This document shows positions 61,373 to 64,000 of a DNA stretch of 64,000 bases, piece after piece. The stretch is from Onchocerca volvulus (lineage: Eukaryota; Nematoda; Chromadorea; Rhabditida; Onchocercidae). The notes below the pieces were generated by a model. It saw only the letters and a program-made list of their open reading frames with translations. It did no database searches and was not told where the DNA came from. Numbering within the stretch: position 1 is the first letter of the stretch; each line of letters begins with the position of its first letter. The stretch lies in contig HG738137.1 of assembly GCA_000499405.2 (NCBI GenBank), positions 6,758,001-6,822,000 on the forward strand. Direction: 5' to 3'. Both the position numbers and the translations under genes were made by a program.

Positions 61373-63753
61373 TATCCCGAGTATCTGTAATATTCGCTGA
61401 AGATATGAACGATGCTAAATAGAATGATTAATCCGATCAAGCAATAGTGCTCATTTCAACCAACCACATATCTCCTGGGAAACGATTGAGGAGTTGCCTG
61501 ACCTCTCAGAAACTTTCATCCGAACTGATCTTTGCCTTCAAATCAATACTTCATCGATCAGGAACGATGAACTCCCCTTACAATGGCTATTTCTATTTCT
61601 GTTAAGACAATCTACTTGTCTTCCTCCGAACATATGTGCATGCTACTGAGATAGGAGAATGGCACGATGCTCGCTTTGTCGATTGATCGCTATAGCCGAA
61701 TGACCTTTCTCGAGAGAAAACTGCTGCGCACTCTGCTTGCTTTACCCTTCTCTTTGCACACATACGTATATGCGTGCACATAGCGTGCAGTCGTGCATTT
61801 AACATGCACTTTGCTATCTGTCACACCTCTCAATACTCTCCAGCTCCCCACTAACATGCAGTGCCAATATTGACCATCATCATGGGGATAATTAATATTC
61901 TCGTATATTATTTATAGTCTATTAGCCTTATTAATTAATTCAAATTTAAGCTTTCGAGTTAAATTAAAAATTCTCAAAATACTAAACTTTACGCTCTAAG
62001 CGCAAGTCAAGCGTCAAACGCAAGCGCAGAACAAATACTCATAAACTAAGCTTGTCTGCCACTATTATATACATTTCTTCTTTCTCATCCCATTTCCCAA
62101 CCGTTATAGGCTAGAGCGTACCCGAAAGATTCGATAATTTGCATATGAAAATACTATTTATTTATTTTCAGAAGAGAGAAGAGAAGACGAGAGGGACCAT
62201 TGATTTGACTGTTATAATTTCAATAATTCTCAATAATGTACTTTCAGCGTTATTCTCGAATATCTTCGAGGCATTGATAGATTGTTCTGTACTAAATTCA
62301 ACAGATCGATAATGGCGTCATCATCTCTTCCATTTTAACCGACGGAGATGAAAATTTATTTAAAATGTTTCTTTGCCTTTCATATTTCTATGTTTCGGTT
62401 ATTTCTTATAATACTGTTACAATTAACTGCTATAATTAATTATTGATGATTAATAAATAATTTAGGAGATGATTAATAAATAATTTGGAAATTCATCTCG
62501 ATTATGGCTACGGATTGGAAGTCTTCAAATCGTATTTATGATCTTCTTCTACGCAATAGTATGGTAAGATTTTATACCACACATTCATCCAGAAGGTCAT
62601 CTGCAAAAATTAGTTCAAATTTTAAAATATAACACCTGCCGTCATTTCATTCATTCTCCTCGATTTGTGAATTTTGAGAATGTGTTGCGCGTTTTTATTT
62701 TCAAATACTTTGAACCAGTCGTATCGCGCGGTTATTTCAAACTTCTGTTGATAGGTATGCCATTCGGTAGTGTTTATCTGTGCTGTCTTGGCAGTTAAAT
62801 GCGCTCTTTTGTTAACGTCTTTTTATGAGAACTTGCGAATATTCAAAATGGTTGATGTATGCTTTGCAATAAGATTCTCAGTATGAACCAACATTGAGAT
62901 GTGAATGTGTCTGTTCACACATACCTGTGCAGTGCATGCAGTGTGTGCAACTCGTTTGTGGTCCTTGACGATGACAGCGCTCCACCAGTTGACAACCAGT
63001 CTCAAGCACTGAGTCATTTCTGAGCTGCGCTCATCACTCTATTATAATTTGCATAGAAATTCAATTATTATATAAATTTTGACTTTGAATAAGCTAACAA
63101 AGAGCCTTTGTCATGAAATCGTCTAATCCTTTTACAGTAGTATTTATAAATAATTGTCAGTAATGTTTACTATTGTACGATGATACCGATGGTTACGGAA
63201 CTGTAGTTTAAAAAATTTAAGTCGATGTTATTTCAGATATTTCGTGATCTGAAATAAAGATGTCTCATTGAATGCCAGGAAAGTGTATAACATTCTGTCC
63301 CAAATGACAATTCGAGGTTGATCAAGAACGAGTCTTCAAAGAAACAATAGTCGAATTTAGGTTTTTCTTTAAGCGATTTATTTCCCCACCAATATTTTTT
63401 AATCAGATGGCCTCGACTATTTTAGATGGAAGTCATATTTTATAATTATTATGCTGCAGGGAACAGTTCTTTATCTTCTAGAAATTTCTTAAGCTTCCTT
63501 AAATTGACTAATATTATTTATTTTCAAATTATTCCACTTAAGTTCTTGTTGGATTGTCGATAATATCTGAAATGATGCATATTAGTTTTAATGAGACTTT
63601 TTCAAAAATATGTACGTATGCCTTCAAACACCGTAACTATATGATGAAGAAAGAACGATCCATAATTCTTAATCTTTGTTTGAAAATACTCATTTCGGGA
63701 GTTTCCATTAGGATTAAAAGTTACTAACTTGTATTTTTATTTATTTTAGAAAT
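61373..63753. promoter_or_regulatory. Divergent intergenic region of SLC25A10 and the claudin-like gene
   Basis: 2.4 kb between the start codons of SLC25A10 (-) and the claudin-like gene (+). Two patches rich in GTGCA/TGCAC/TGCATG occur at about 61600-61812 and 62880-63010, each nearer to one gene. No exon was recognised; frames in these patches look compositional. Confidence 0.5.
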
Positions 63754-64000
63754 ATGGGTAATGCAGAACATAGGACAAAGAAGGCAGTATTAATTGGTTC
63801 TTTGGTCTTACTTCTTATTGCTTTGGGTATATCTGTCGTTTCCGTTCTATCGCCCTCATGGCAAGTGGTCGACATACGCGAATTCCGTGCACAACATCAT
63901 GTAAAAATTTTTTATTATTTTGCTTATTTTCGTTTGTTTCTTCTCTCTCTTTTTTTCAATCTCTTTTATTATCTTTTCGTTCATAATAATAGGGTTGTGT
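63754..64000 (+). CDS. Claudin-like four-helix membrane protein, N-terminal part
   Basis: The first coding exon is 63754-63900 (49 codons, phase 0, donor GTAAAA), after an acceptor TTATTTTAG five bases upstream of the ATG that may be a trans-splice site. A second exon begins at 63993 after ATAATAG with Gly-Cys and runs out of the window. The N-terminus is MGNAEHRTKKAV, then a hydrophobic helix (VLIGSLVLLLIALGISVVSV), then LSPSWQVVDIRE. A first helix followed by an S-x-SW motif and then Cys in the first extracellular loop fits claudin-like proteins, such as the nematode Clc-like family. Only about 52 residues are visible, so the subfamily stays open. Confidence 0.6.
   Translation, partial: MGNAEHRTKKAVLIGSLVLLLIALGISVVSVLSPSWQVVDIREFRAQHHVKIFYYFAYFRLFLLSLFFNLFYYLFVHNNRVV

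Noticed and set aside
1..64000. Bacterial endosymbiont (Wolbachia-type) insertion
   Set aside because: Considered because such transfers are common in filarial genomes. No bacterial-type gene blocks or long intronless frames with bacterial families were found.
1..64000. tRNA, rRNA, spliced-leader RNA or CRISPR loci
   Set aside because: No cloverleaf, conserved rRNA block, Sm-site leader gene or regular spacer array was recognised by eye; a covariance-model scan would be the decisive test.

Overview
The window looks like the nuclear genome of a nematode, most likely a spirurid or filarial worm. It is AT-rich and its genes are broken into many short exons with nematode-type acceptors (TTTCAG or TTNCAG). 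I assembled exons by hand from reading frame, splice signals and codon phase. Every exon junction I list is phase-consistent, but no expression data or alignment was available. I recall, from memory and unchecked, that homologues of four of these genes (RPL13, TPPP/p25-alpha, SNIP1, ICA69/RIC-19) lie close together on one Caenorhabditis elegans chromosome I cosmid (C32E8).

Layout from left to right. 382-722 (+) holds the last two exons of an unrecognised gene entering from the left. 3358-5170 (-) is the RNA polymerase III subunit RPC6. 8132-16242 (-) is an 11-exon TCF25/NULP1 homologue, with a possible two-exon membrane microprotein on the opposite strand at 10060-10862. TCF25 and RPL13 (17158-18112, +) diverge from a shared 0.9-kb region that carries a degenerate tandem repeat. 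TPPP/p25-alpha (19421-21258, -) is followed by about 9 kb without a convincing gene, containing small Helitron copies and a minisatellite. SNIP1 (30532-33759, -) and ICA69/RIC-19 (35603-42228, +) diverge from 1.8 kb.

Intron 4 of ICA69 contains a 2.8-kb decayed Helitron transposon with PIF1-type helicase fragments and a clean 3' hairpin plus CTAG end. Downstream are the last exons of a coiled-coil gene (42662-44044, -), a two-exon fragment of a membrane-protein gene (50849-51400, +), a nine-exon MTSS1/MIM-like I-BAR gene (52438-57099, +), a mitochondrial dicarboxylate carrier (58567-61372, -) and the first exons of a claudin-like four-helix gene (63754 to the right edge, +).

The genes are a mix of housekeeping functions: Pol III transcription, ribosome-associated quality control, ribosome, mRNA/SMAD regulation and mitochondrial transport. 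Others act in cytoskeleton, membrane shape or vesicles: TPPP, ICA69 and MTSS1. They are widely spaced and I see no tight operon. I found no viral or bacterial genes, rRNA, tRNA or CRISPR. The most unusual items are the Helitron family and its shared terminal modules, two introns that appear to use GC donors, the antisense microprotein inside TCF25, and the shortened I-BAR domain.
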